Positions 18,350-27,307 are shown, counted from the stretch's first letter. The stretch is DNA of 34,624 bases from Chrysochromulina tobinii (GCA_001275005.1 JWZX01003242.1:1-34624), one strand, 5' to 3'. The notes: generated by a model from the sequence alone, not told the origin. Numbers and translations are program-made.

Positions 18350-20056
18350 ATGGCGCCTTACCTCTCCATCTCCGTCCGAGCGTCTGGCAGTCCATATGCG
18401 AAGGCACGCGTGATTGATGCCGTGCAAAGCGGTTTGAACGTCGTTGCCCTGGGTTGCTCCATCACCTCCAAGTTCGGAGGCTGCTTCGGCAAAGGCTGCA
18501 TGCGCATCCCCGGCGACTCGCACCTTGAGTGTTCAGGCAAGTACAATTGCAAACGCCGAGGCTTCCTCTACGACTTCATGCGCAATATCAATCAATCGAA
18601 CCCTCATCCTGAGCACGCCCTATACAACTATGCAAGGGGAGGCAGCGGTGGTGGGCACGAGGCAGCATGCATCAGGTCTTATGTAGTTGACGGCCGAACA
18701 GATCTGGTGCTTTTGGACTTTGCTATCACCATGGATAACATTGCTGATATTGTGCGAGTACATCACGTGTTGCTGGCCCAGTTGGCAATGTTCCAACGGC
18801 CGCCAGCAGTGGTGCTCCTGCTGAATTATTATTGGTGCCTACGCGATGACGGCATGCCTGCCAACCTCAAACGCGAAGGGAGTACAGGAAATCGTAGCGA
18901 GCAGGTCGGCTGGTGTACGCGAGGTGACGACCGGCTAAAAATGCACCAGGCGCAGCACGAGCTGCAAGACCGTCTCTCACAGCTCGCCGCCAGCTGCGGT
19001 TCCGCCGCCCTTTCCGTGTTCCATTCGCTTGCGCCGCGTGTGGCCTCGGGTGAGTTACGCGTTTCCGATCTGACACGCGATGGCTATCACCCGCTATCTC
19101 CTGAGCGCCGAGATCGAGATCCAATCGTCGGCGCCTGGACAGACAGCCTGACCGCATGGTTTGAAGGCGTGGTGCACGTCCCGGCCGCACTAGTCTCGCC
19201 CTCGGCACGAGTCGCGAGAAGCGGCGATGCGGCCTCAAAGCCCTTCCAGGAGTGCGACTTGGCAGGCTCGAGGTGCGGCCTGCCAAGTCTGAGGTGCGAT
19301 CTGCCTGGTGCATCGCTGCCACGTGCCAGTCAAGGCAGTGATACACCGCCTGATGCGCCGTCGGCTTGCTACGGCGCCGATTTTCACCTACCAAAGCCGA
19401 GCTTCGAAGCATTAGATGGGTGGCAGCTCTCTAGGAACACGTCACCAACAACGGGTCCTTTCGGAAGCAGGGCTGGTGCCTCCCGGACGTTTGGGTGGGT
19501 GAGCACACGCGAAGGCGCGCGACTGGCTTTCAGCTTACCACGTGCTGTCGTCGGCCCAATCGCGCTCGAGCTCTTCTTCGTGCACAGTTACGAGCACGCC
19601 GGGAGCCTCGTCGCGAGCTGTGAGTACCGGTGTATGTGCACGCCGCTGCGATACACCACGCGCTGGCACAAGACGTACAGCGGAGTCGCCAAGGCTCCAC
19701 TGCTCGAGGTCGACATTGGCCCGGAGCCGCCGGAGCCACCGAACACCCACCGATCGAACTCCACGTGCATCATTGAACTGCGTGCGGTTTCGAGCGAATG
19801 GGTTAAGCTCGACTCGATGATGTGGCGTGCCAGGCATGCAGTGTCTAGAATTCGGGGCAGCGCGGCCGCGGGGCACCCGATTGGGCACCCGAGACCCGCC
19901 TCACGCCTCTTTGCTCTGGCGCGACACCGCGTGGGCGCGGACCCTCGGGACCGAGCTCGCGATGCGACGCGCGCGGGCCTGGCCCTGGGGCCTAGCGGTA
20001 GCGGTAGCGGCGGTAGCGCACCGTCACTCGGTTCGATCCCCCGAGCCCGACGATAA
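18350..20056 (+). CDS. SGNH/GDSL-type hydrolase-like protein with a C-terminal extension
   Basis: From ATG 18350 it has 568 residues. The N-terminal half has the SGNH blocks: VVALGCSITS (nucleophile Ser37), NYARGGSGGG (oxyanion Gly block), DLVLLDFAITMDN (an Asn downstream of the strand could be block III) and DGYHPLS (catalytic Asp244 and His247). SGNH enzymes are esterases or acyl hydrolases; in algae and plants, relatives act on cell-surface glycans (for example O-acetyl groups). The substrate here is unknown. The second half (about residues 330-500) looks like a beta-rich module with paired Cys (SCEYRCMCTPLRY) and is unidentified. The last 60 residues are Arg/Ala/Ser-rich, overlap a tRNA-like sequence and may not be coding. 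I see no signal peptide at this start, so an upstream exon is possible. Confidence 0.72.
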   Translation: MAPYLSISVRASGSPYAKARVIDAVQSGLNVVALGCSITSKFGGCFGKGCMRIPGDSHLECSGKYNCKRRGFLYDFMRNINQSNPHPEHALYNYARGGSGGGHEAACIRSYVVDGRTDLVLLDFAITMDNIADIVRVHHVLLAQLAMFQRPPAVVLLLNYYWCLRDDGMPANLKREGSTGNRSEQVGWCTRGDDRLKMHQAQHELQDRLSQLAASCGSAALSVFHSLAPRVASGELRVSDLTRDGYHPLSPERRDRDPIVGAWTDSLTAWFEGVVHVPAALVSPSARVARSGDAASKPFQECDLAGSRCGLPSLRCDLPGASLPRASQGSDTPPDAPSACYGADFHLPKPSFEALDGWQLSRNTSPTTGPFGSRAGASRTFGWVSTREGARLAFSLPRAVVGPIALELFFVHSYEHAGSLVASCEYRCMCTPLRYTTRWHKTYSGVAKAPLLEVDIGPEPPEPPNTHRSNSTCIIELRAVSSEWVKLDSMMWRARHAVSRIRGSAAAGHPIGHPRPASRLFALARHRVGADPRDRARDATRAGLALGPSGSGSGGSAPSLGSIPRARR

Positions 20057-20564
20057 AAGTTATGTCGACGTCTAGTCGACGTCACACGCGGATTAGGGAT
20101 TACGCGAGGTTCGCCCGGGTACATAGTACTTACGGTAGTAACCTTCAACCTAAAAAATGCCGGCTCACTTATGTCTCCGCTCGGACACAACGCAAAACCG
20201 TACCGTACGTGCAAGCCCATAGTTTTTTTCATCATACATGCTGGCGACGAACAAACACAAAACACGCATCCATCGCATGCTCTTTCGTACACGCGTGCAC
20301 ACACACGATAGTCACGGTGCGACGGGGAACGGAAGCTCCACGCCCAAGCTCGACCAGGATTCCAGGTGGCCCGCCCCACTCGGCATCTGAGACTCGGCTC
20401 CAGATCGATCGAAAGCACAGCGGTCGTGCTGCAGCTGTGCGTGCCGTGCCATCCGAGCCACGAGGCCCTGGTGAGGCAGAAAGGCTTCCAGCACCACATC
20501 TCCCATTCTTACGGGAGCCCATCGCGCTGCTGCTACACGTGCGGCCGTTCTAACTGCTGCTGGC
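20057..20564. other. Intergenic, convergent 3' flanks, no gene seen
   Basis: This lies between the ends of the SGNH gene (+) and the EPW-repeat gene (-). Short open frames on both strands show no domain or coherent composition. I see no repeat or structured element beyond the tRNA-like sequence that ends just before it. Confidence 0.55.
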
Positions 20565-21536
20565 TCACTTGGCATACGCCTGCATGGCGCCTTCGGGGGG
20601 CTTTGCAGAGGCGTCCCACTTGAGAAGGCGCTCCTTGTAGAACGCGTTGCCGACGCCCAAACGATCCGCAGCGGAGCCAAAGTTCATCGGGTTCATGTCG
20701 GCCACGTCATCCGGGATCTCATCCATGCCGTCGCTCTTGCGGTAGACGGCCTCGTCGCGCGCCCATGGCTCGTTGGTCACGGGCTTTAGGCCGCGGAGCG
20801 AATGCGGCACGTAATGCATGATCGAGTCGTCCCAATTCTTCTCCTTGTCGGTCATCGTGATCGTTGCGTGGTTGCCAAATGTGCCGTCCTGGTGTTCAGT
20901 CTCGCCGTCGTCGCCGCCTGCAAACTTGGCGTTGTCTGCGCGCACGAGCAACGCAGGCAGAGACGGACGTCAGCGAGCGGCAAGCATTGGCGGTGCGCAC
21001 CGACATGGCCACGGCGGTGCGCATGCAGCCCCGCTCCCCATCAGCCCTCCCCCCTCCCCCTCCCCTCTCCCCTCGGGCAGGCGCGTACAGACTGCCATGT
21101 CCTCAAACCACGGCTCGCGCGTGACCGGGTTGAGGCCGCGGATCTGCCAAGGAGCGGTGCGGAACGGCGTTGGGTTCCACCCCTGCTCCTTCTTCCATAG
21201 CTCAATGCCCTGCTCGTACTCGCGCTGCATCTCCTCCGCCGTTGGCGGCTTCTTCCCCTGTACCCTCCTCAACCTCGACATCGCGCCGTGGCCCTCCATG
21301 CCGCCTTCGTACGCTTTCTCGTCCTTGGCCCAAGGCTCGCGGTCTGTCTTGATACCACGCAGCGCCGGGGGGCATGCTCGGTGCGGCGTGTCGTTCCATG
21401 CTGGCAGCACCTTTTTCGGGCCCTTGGACGCTGCCTTCTTGCGGGGAGGCGAGTTAGCGGGGCGTTTGATCATCTCCTTGAGCTCCGCAACCTCGGCCTC
21501 CTCGGCGGCGGGCTCTGAGCCTGCAGGCTCGGACAT
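20565..21536 (-). CDS. Unknown protein with three 'EPW' repeats, two exons
   Basis: Exon 1 (21536-21089) and exon 2 (20935-20565) join through a 153-bp intron to give 272 residues. I do not recognise a family. The N-terminus is Glu/Ala-rich, then basic (RPANSPPRKKAASKGPKK). Three related repeats follow: LRGIKTDREPWAKDEKAY, IRGLNPVTREPWFEDMAVY and LRGLKPVTNEPWARDEAVY. The Tyr of the second repeat is created exactly by the splice, which supports both intron and repeat. Between them lie an amphipathic Glu/Lys helix (EEMQREYEQGIELWKKEQ) and a Gly/Asp loop; the end is YKERLLKWDASAKPPEG. There is no signal peptide or membrane segment, so it is probably a cytosolic, nuclear or organelle-peripheral protein. 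The repeat could be a peptide-binding or structural motif; no function can be assigned. Confidence 0.8.
20936..21088 (-). other. Intron of the EPW-repeat gene (153 bp)
   Basis: Read on the minus strand, the donor is GTACGC and the acceptor GCGCGCAG. The join gives EDMAV-Y-NAKFAGG, restoring the Tyr present in the other two repeats. The intron contains a G-rich run (GAGGGGAGAGGGGAGGGGG). Confidence 0.82.
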
Positions 21537-22249
21537 TCTGCCTCAGAATTGAGGTTTTGGTTCGCAAAGGCTAAGTTTGAGGGGTCAAACTTAAAACGCC
21601 GTATCGAGCTTTCAAGGCACAGGGAACTCTACGCTGCGGCACAGCACTGTCTGTACGCGAGACACGAGAGCCTAGGAACGACCGCGGAAGCCTTTTTCGG
21701 GGACACATGCTCTCCACGTTTTCAACACACTTTTGAGGCGCCCCTGCACCGGGTGACGGGGGGTTTCACTATCCTTTGGGGCCGGGGGGTCAAATCGGAT
21801 ACGTATCTTGATGTATCTTGATGTATCTTGATGTATCCTGCATGTATCTTGATTGTATCTTGATGTGTCCCGTTCATATACATCAAGATGCATCGAGATA
21901 CATCAATAAGATACATTTGTATCTGTCCGGCGTTTCCGTGTTTGCAAGTATCTGTCACTTTGGCCATCATAGGAAATGTATCTTACCTAGGGATATGTAT
22001 CCTTCTTTACGATACATTCTGGATACATTTAAGATACATTTAAGATACAATGTATCTTAACCGGTCAGATGGCAATGACATACACAAGATACAATCATCA
22101 TCCGGATACAGAGTCAAAGATACATATGGAATACATATAGGGATGCACATCAAGATACGTATCTCGAGCCCTACTTGCGACCGGACGTCGGCGGGGCGAC
22201 GAGCCGATCGCATGACGTGGACAGGACACAAGTATTAATGTATTTTCGA
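21537..22249. other. AT-rich intergenic region holding a GATAC/GTATC cluster
   Basis: No gene is supported. Frames here translate to low-complexity strings such as HQDTSRYIK because of the repeats described at 21797-22165. It separates the start of the EPW-repeat gene from the 3' end of the transferase gene at 22250. Confidence 0.6.
21797..22165. repeat. Cluster of about 22 GATAC/GTATC motifs in both orientations
   Basis: The left part has five or six direct copies of GTATCTTGAT at about 10-12 bp spacing. The right part has the same word mainly in reverse orientation (AAGATACAT, ATCAAGATAC). The first and last members are the palindromes GGATACGTATC and AGATACGTATCT, so the array is bounded by self-complementary copies. 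Base composition is far more AT-rich than the surroundings. Folding into a large imperfect hairpin is possible. Confidence 0.8.
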
Positions 22250-23317
22250 CTAAGACGACTGCCCCCAATGATACATGGGCCGAAAGCGCGGATCAAGCAG
22301 AAAAGGATGACCAGTGCGAATGCCCCAATGGGTCAGCCTAAGATTCATAGCACGGTGCTCATTGTAGAGTAGAAATGAATTGTACTGTGTAGGTTTCAGA
22401 TGTTGGCGCAATGCTTGGTTCAAGAATGCTATGTGATCGTTCGCATTGGAACTGTTCCACCAGGTGTAGCTGGGTTTCGGTGAAGCCTCGCGTAGGGCAT
22501 CTGCAAAATAGATCGCGAAGCCGCTGAACGCGCTGTAAATCGTACCAAAGCAATTTTTCCGGATCGCATTCCTCACATTTGCCGAGACGGGGACGAGGGC
22601 CCCTATGTCATATGCTTGGCAGTCTTTGCGCTTGTTACGGACCATGCTTTGCCCGGCGATCGCTGCGGCGCTTAGTCGACGTCCGGCATAGAACATCTGC
22701 AAGAAGCTGGGGATGTCCACAACAACGAAGTCAATGTCGATCATTACGAAAGCATCCATCACATCCAGCAGTCTGAGTGCCCTTTCATACACAAGCTGGC
22801 GCATCTGAGAGAGCAAACGTATGCGTGCTTCACAGTTTCTTTTGTTCTTAGGGCAAAGCTTGACAGAAGGAAGCACAGCCTTGCCTTGGAGCAGGTCGCC
22901 CTGCACCTGCGGGTAGCGCCGTCCATACTCGATCAGAAGTTCCTTCGTCCCGTCTGTACTGTCATTCTCGCAGAAGAGAAGCCAAAACCGAGCAAACAAG
23001 GAGCCCAATCGTATCATGAAAGGAAGGTTACGCATCAAAAAGTCCATGCCGTCTCTCGTGATGAAGCCAAATGCTATGCTGGAATTGCGGGCCATAAGCT
23101 CGGCCTCCTGGGCGTGCACGTTGATGCAGTCTGTTTCGTTGCAAGGCAACACGCGTGAGTGACGCAAAGTCTCGTTGTTGCTTTGCACGTCCCTCGCTAG
23201 CTTCTTCCAGTCAAGGTTGCAACGATTTACCAATTGGCTGTCATACGACTTCCTGTCGACGGCTGACATACGAGCGCGTGTAGTGCACTCTCGTATGTTG
23301 GCACTGTGCTGCAGCAT
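22250..23317 (-). CDS. CAP59/GT69-like glycosyltransferase (putative)
   Basis: The product has 355 residues from ATG 23317. The N-part has IAFGFITRDG and FWLLFCENDSTDGTKELL (residues 113-128): the 'E-N-D-S-x-D-x-T' strand-turn of fungal CAP59/CMT1-type alpha-mannosyltransferases and of GT-A enzymes generally. FVMIDIDFVVVDIPSF (DID at 194-196) is the probable metal-binding DxD. Later, CQAYDIGALVPVSANVRN and GFAIYFADALREAS look like the acceptor-side part of the same fold. There are many Cys and three or more sequons, fitting a Golgi-lumen enzyme. No anchor is present in this frame, but a hydrophobic stretch (WISISFSLAFVPVRTVLL) lies just upstream in another frame at about 23350-23400, so a missed splice or indel may hide the true N-terminus. 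The exact GT family is uncertain. Confidence 0.75.
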   Translation of the reverse strand: MLQHSANIRECTTRARMSAVDRKSYDSQLVNRCNLDWKKLARDVQSNNETLRHSRVLPCNETDCINVHAQEAELMARNSSIAFGFITRDGMDFLMRNLPFMIRLGSLFARFWLLFCENDSTDGTKELLIEYGRRYPQVQGDLLQGKAVLPSVKLCPKNKRNCEARIRLLSQMRQLVYERALRLLDVMDAFVMIDIDFVVVDIPSFLQMFYAGRRLSAAAIAGQSMVRNKRKDCQAYDIGALVPVSANVRNAIRKNCFGTIYSAFSGFAIYFADALREASPKPSYTWWNSSNANDHIAFLNQALRQHLKPTQYNSFLLYNEHRAMNLRLTHWGIRTGHPFLLDPRFRPMYHWGQSS

Positions 23318-23876
23318 CGATGTCCAGTACTGTCAGCGGTATGCAGTAGTACAGTCCTGACCGGAACAAAGGCTAGAGAAAAGGAAATTGATATCCAACG
23401 CAAGTAGATATTCACTTATTCAGTTAGGGGCGACACCTTTTAAAACAATTTAAAGGGATGCATTTGGGAGGACGATCCATTTAGTCGAGGCCGGAGGAGT
23501 TGGTCGCATCGCGTGACCCGCTCTCCCACCCCCAATTAGTGAACGGGGCGGCGGATACGTAAAATTTTCGCATGAATTTTCGCAATAGCGTTAGCGAATA
23601 GCCTATTACTCAAAATACAAAACGACCTAAGAAACGGTAACGAGCTTCGCGTGTCGATGACTGATGTCTGATGTGTCTGTGCTGGTGAAATGTGATTACT
23701 CATCGGTGATTGTCTGTTGCTTACGGCTGGTACCTCACACCTTCCTACCGCGCTGTACTGTGTACATCGCATTGTGTGATCTCGACACCCGCGCGGGCGG
23801 TCCTCTCCGTCTCTCGGCGATGGTCGCGCCCAATTGGTCGCGCCACGCAGCGTCTATCGCCGGCACTCTCGTCTCT
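23318..23876. other. Intergenic, no gene seen
   Basis: This lies between the start of the CAP59-like gene and the 3' end of the uL11m gene. The part around 23400-23640 is AT-rich. One upstream hydrophobic frame (23350-23415, minus strand) may belong to the CAP59-like gene's N-terminus; otherwise nothing is recognised. Confidence 0.5.
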
Positions 23877-24531
23877 CTACTTTTCCTCCTTGGGATTGTA
23901 CACCACGATGCCCATACTGCGCGCTGAGCCCACGATCCCTCGCGCCAGCGTGCGTAATGAAATGTGCTCCTTGTTCATCTTCTTGAGATCTTGCCACTTC
24001 ACCTGCGACACACAGCGACGACCACTTTGCCGTCATGCAAGCACGGAGCAGGATGGGGGCAGGCGGACATCTGCGCAGATCGCAGCGCAGCGCCTGTGAT
24101 GAGGGGGCATGGCTCTAGGAGCACACGACCAGTGCAGCACGTGCACGCGTCAAGTGAGCCGCCGGCGCAGAGGAGCGCACCTTTGCAATCTCATACACTT
24201 GCTGCACCGTCACGCGGCCAACCGTCTCGTGGCCCGGGCGGTTGGCGCCCTTTTCTAGGCCGGCCGCCTTTTTCAGAAAGTAGCTCGTGTGAGGCGTAAA
24301 CGTGTCGAAAGTGAAGGTGCGATCCACGTACGCCTTCACCCGCACAGGAATGGGTGTGCCCTCCTTGTAGATGGATGTCTGATCATTGAATGCCTTGCAG
24401 AAATCCATGAGCTTGAGACCTCGCTGACCGAGGGCCGAGCCGACGGGAGGTTGCGGCGTGGCTTTGCCCGCCGGGACTATAATCCTGAATCTCGATGCCA
24501 GCTTGAGCTTCGACGCCGGTGCCGCAGCCAT
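23877..24531 (-). CDS. Mitochondrial large-subunit ribosomal protein uL11m, two exons
   Basis: Exon 1 (24531-24181, 117 codons) and exon 2 (24002-23877, 41 codons plus stop) join in phase 0 to a 158-residue protein. uL11 forms the GTPase-associated stalk base on 23S-type rRNA. Visible signatures: IIVPAGKATPQPPVGSALGQRG, FCKAFNDQT, FTFDTFTPHTSYFLKKAAG, VTVQQVYEIAK, and after the splice IVGSARSMGIVVYNP, the conserved C-terminal rRNA-binding end. 'FCKAFN' and 'KEGTPIPV' match mitochondrial rather than cytosolic (L12-type) or plastid forms. The start at 24531 gives a short N-terminus without an obvious presequence; upstream in-frame ATGs exist. It is divergent from the lectin gene at 24695 with a 163-bp spacer. 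Confidence 0.92.
24003..24180 (-). other. Intron of the uL11m gene (178 bp)
   Basis: On the minus strand the donor is GTGCGC after VYEIAK and the acceptor GTCGCAG before VKWQDLKK. Phase 0. Without splicing the protein loses its conserved ARSMGI end. Confidence 0.9.
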
Positions 24532-24694
24532 TGGCGACGAGTCGAGACTCCCCACAGCGCCTTGACAAAACCACATCGACGTATTCATATGAAGGAATCT
24601 CACAAGTCAGTACATGTAAGAGTCCGGAGGGTGTTTCTTGATCGTATCCTGGATCTGGGACCAACTTCTCAAACTTCGTGCTCATTTCTCGACT

Positions 24695-25861
24695 ATGTCG
24701 CTCGACGTCCTGATCGAAGGGCCAGCTTTGCGTACCCCAGCGCCTCCTCCCCGGCCTCCACCACACCCGCCTGCGCTTCTATACACCATTCGAAATCAGC
24801 AGCTCCCGTGGGCGGACGCTGTCCAGTCGTGCACCAACTTGGGCTTGCAGCTGGCACAATTTGACGACCGTGTCGATCTCGCGGCACTGGTTCAACTGCT
24901 TGATCAGAGACGGCTGCAGATGGCCTCTGTTGGCCTCCAGAGCCCATTCTTAGAGGCGGTGTGGCTGGGGGCAAGACTTAATCAGTCAGCAGGTGTGTGG
25001 TACTGGCGGGATGGTCTGCAAGCTCGCTTTTTGGAGTTGGCCTCTCATGGGGCACCAATTATGCAAGGCAATGCCTCGTGCCTCACGCTGCGGTGGGAGC
25101 AGGAAATTGCCCCGGGCACATTTTCGGTCGTGCCCGTCTGGCGTGCGGCCGCATCGACGTGCGACGTTGCACTCCCATTTGTGTGCTCAGGATGGTCTGC
25201 ACTGCTTCGCCCGCCACCGCCACCGCCACCATCGCCTCCGCCGAGGTTGCCGAGGCCACCCCCACCGCAGCGAGCATCGAGGGTGTACGTCGTCGTCGAC
25301 GACAGCAGGCAGACTTTGGGGCCAGACTTCATGGTGAGCTTGGGGATTAGCTTGGGGATCATTCACCTTTGTCTCATTCTGGTTCGCTGCGCCCCTGCAT
25401 GGAGCAAGCTGGCGCAACGACGAGCGGCCCCCGCTACCGTCGAGGTGCAGCCTGCAGACGTGAGAGCTGCAGCCGTTCGCGCTGCTCGGGCAAGTCCTTC
25501 GTCCGGCGAAGAAGAAGGCGCAACCTCGATGGCAGCTCCACCGAGCGATATGGTACTAGTCAACGATGACGAGCGGCCCGTAATCGGCGCGCGACGATCA
25601 ACTGGGCGAACTCAGCCGGAGGTTACTATCCCGGATAGGACAACGCCACCTTCGGTACTCGCTGCGATGAGCGAGCTCTCCACGGATCCTGCGATCGGTG
25701 GTGTACGCCACCCAGGATATGAGTACCTGCCCGGCACGGCGCCGTTGGCGCCGCCTGCAAGGGGTCCAATGGCGCCTGCACCTGTCTCGCCTGACGAACC
25801 CGTGAGGCAGGAAGATTGGCATCCGGAAGAAGAGGTGGAGACGATTCACTTGGACTCGTGA
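24695..25861 (+). CDS. Membrane protein with an extracellular C-type-lectin-like domain
   Basis: From ATG 24695 it has 388 residues. A Pro-rich start is followed by a C-type-lectin-like domain at residues about 28-165: LLYTI, WADAVQSC, EAVWLGARLNQSAGVWYWRDG, SCLTLRWEQE and STCDVALPFVC, with the four expected Cys. The usual Ca2+/sugar motifs (EPN/QPD and WND) are not seen, so sugar binding is doubtful. A Pro-rich linker (LRPPPPPPPSPPPRLPRPPP) leads to one membrane span at about 212-232 (FMVSLGISLGIIHLCLILV) and a basic, then acidic cytoplasmic tail of about 155 residues. No signal peptide is visible, so the first exon may be upstream, or the domain inserts as a reverse-anchor protein. It is a candidate cell-surface receptor or adhesion protein. 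Confidence 0.8.
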   Translation: MSLDVLIEGPALRTPAPPPRPPPHPPALLYTIRNQQLPWADAVQSCTNLGLQLAQFDDRVDLAALVQLLDQRRLQMASVGLQSPFLEAVWLGARLNQSAGVWYWRDGLQARFLELASHGAPIMQGNASCLTLRWEQEIAPGTFSVVPVWRAAASTCDVALPFVCSGWSALLRPPPPPPPSPPPRLPRPPPPQRASRVYVVVDDSRQTLGPDFMVSLGISLGIIHLCLILVRCAPAWSKLAQRRAAPATVEVQPADVRAAAVRAARASPSSGEEEGATSMAAPPSDMVLVNDDERPVIGARRSTGRTQPEVTIPDRTTPPSVLAAMSELSTDPAIGGVRHPGYEYLPGTAPLAPPARGPMAPAPVSPDEPVRQEDWHPEEEVETIHLDS

Positions 25862-26242
25862 GGTGGCGTCGTCGAAGGGAGCTGGAGTCAAGCTGGAGAG
25901 GGCCCCAATTCAACGCCCTCCGTAGGCGGCCGGTGTCACGGTGTGTGCGCGCTCCTTCCCCTTCCCGGTTTCCGCGCGCTAGCCCGGACGACAAGGGTGG
26001 CGGTCCGCCGGCGTCGCGGCGGTCGGGTCGCGCGCGCGCGCAACGCACACGCCCAGTCACGTCTCGGCCCGTCCGCCGCGGCGTCCCGCCCGACGCGCCC
26101 CGGCCCCCCCGCCGCCCGCGCGCCGCCGCCCCCCGGAGCGGGGGATCTTGCTCGAAAGTTGATTATCAAATGAGAGTGAAGAAGAAACAAAATATTTCAA
26201 ATGGAAACGCTATCAGGCCTTAGCGAAAGGAGACTTCGGTTC
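25862..26242. other. Intergenic, extremely GC-rich, no gene seen
   Basis: Between the convergent lectin (+) and GT8 (-) genes. Positions about 25970-26145 consist almost entirely of G and C (CGCGCGCG and CCCCCCGCCGCCCGCG runs), then switch abruptly to an A-rich patch (26155-26210, AAGAAGAAACAAAATATTTC). No coding signal. Confidence 0.55.
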
Positions 26243-27307
26243 TCAGCGTGATCTCCGCCCCCGGTTTTTGACTTGCAACGACTCTGCCATGGCTTGCACA
26301 CGTAGCTGAGCTTCCGCCGTCAGGTTGTTATAGAGCGCTTGCACGCTCGGCCATGGGATCTTCTCCTTTCGATGCACATCGGGATCGTGCAGCACATAGA
26401 CGTGATCCCACTCCATGACGCGCACAAATGTAGTTTTCTTGAAGGTATTGTACGCCACAGGCAGCTCGTACACGCGGCTGAAGAAGTGGCGCCACACCGA
26501 CTGGTCGCCTGGATCTGAGGGCGTGTAGATGCTCTTCAGCGCCTTGGAGTCGCGCTTCGAGGTCGTGCCGTTACCGTTCATGAGGGCTTGCATGCGCCCG
26601 TGCAACGCCTCGTCAGGCTTCAGTACCATGAGCCCAGAGTTCATCTCCCAGATCGGGAGATTGCTGCGCTTCTGGGCCCAGCACTTGAAGCGGTAAACGA
26701 ACGACGGCGACGGGAGGCTCGCGAGATGATCAATATTGCGCAAGACCACCGCATCAGTGTCGAGGACCACAATCCGGCGGAACTGCGTGAGCGAGAGCAC
26801 CGACAGCTTGGCAAACGAACCCCAGTGGAAGGCACTCGCCCAGCGCGGCACGCGGATGCGATGACGAGTCGCGTCCGCGATGATCAGTCGCAGCTGCCAA
26901 AACTGCTGCACGAGCGCCTGCTCGAAACCTTCGTGGCGCTCGCCAGAGAGCAGCAAGTGAACCGGCAGCACTGAAGCTGCAGCCTGCAGCGACAGCAGCA
27001 ACCTCACAATCAATCGCATCGCATTCAAATACGACCGGAACGGGTCGGTTTTATACCAGTATCGGACCAGCGATCGATTGAAACCATAGACGATCACGTA
27101 GCTCTCACCTCCACGGGCGGTGTACCTTGGCTCGCTGCGGATCCCGCTGGCCTTGCAGTACGTGGTGGGGAGGCAAATTGGCAATGCCAACCGCGATTCG
27201 TGGCTGGGCCGAGCCGTGCGGTTGAACGCGCATTCGCACGACTGGGTTGTCTGGTTTGGCGGCTGTGGACAGAAAGCTGGAAGGAGGAGCGCCAGGACGG
27301 CTGCCAT
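26243..27307 (-). CDS. GT8-family (glycogenin-like) glycosyltransferase with signal peptide
   Basis: From ATG 27307 it has 354 residues. MAAVLALLLPAFC is a short signal peptide or anchor; the next part is Cys-rich with sequons (NQT, NRT). A second hydrophobic stretch (LIVRLLLSLQAAASVLPVHLLLSG) is the first beta strand of the GT-A fold. Family signatures: FAKLSVLSLTQFRRIVVLDTDAVVLRNID (outline only; DTD at residues 183-185 binds Mn2+), MNSGLMVLKP and GDQSVWRHFF, then VMEWDHVYVLHDPD. GT8 members transfer glucose, galactose, xylose or galacturonate; plants use them for xylan and pectin, animals for glycogenin. Acceptor and sugar are not determinable here. The dispersed element R3 lies 34 bp upstream of the start, in the sense orientation. 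Confidence 0.85.
   Translation of the reverse strand: MAAVLALLLPAFCPQPPNQTTQSCECAFNRTARPSHESRLALPICLPTTYCKASGIRSEPRYTARGGESYVIVYGFNRSLVRYWYKTDPFRSYLNAMRLIVRLLLSLQAAASVLPVHLLLSGERHEGFEQALVQQFWQLRLIIADATRHRIRVPRWASAFHWGSFAKLSVLSLTQFRRIVVLDTDAVVLRNIDHLASLPSPSFVYRFKCWAQKRSNLPIWEMNSGLMVLKPDEALHGRMQALMNGNGTTSKRDSKALKSIYTPSDPGDQSVWRHFFSRVYELPVAYNTFKKTTFVRVMEWDHVYVLHDPDVHRKEKIPWPSVQALYNNLTAEAQLRVQAMAESLQVKNRGRRSR

Noticed and set aside
19981-20053. A functional tRNA gene
   Set aside because: B box and partial A box are present, but the T-loop is too long and the 7-bp acceptor stem cannot form.
21672-21970. Small proteins with HQDTSRYIK-type repeats
   Set aside because: They are translations of the GATAC/GTATC array and differ between frames as expected for noncoding repeats.
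24383-24766. Minus-strand frame of 127 codons overlapping the uL11m and lectin starts
   Set aside because: It runs in a different frame across two well-supported genes and shows no family signature.
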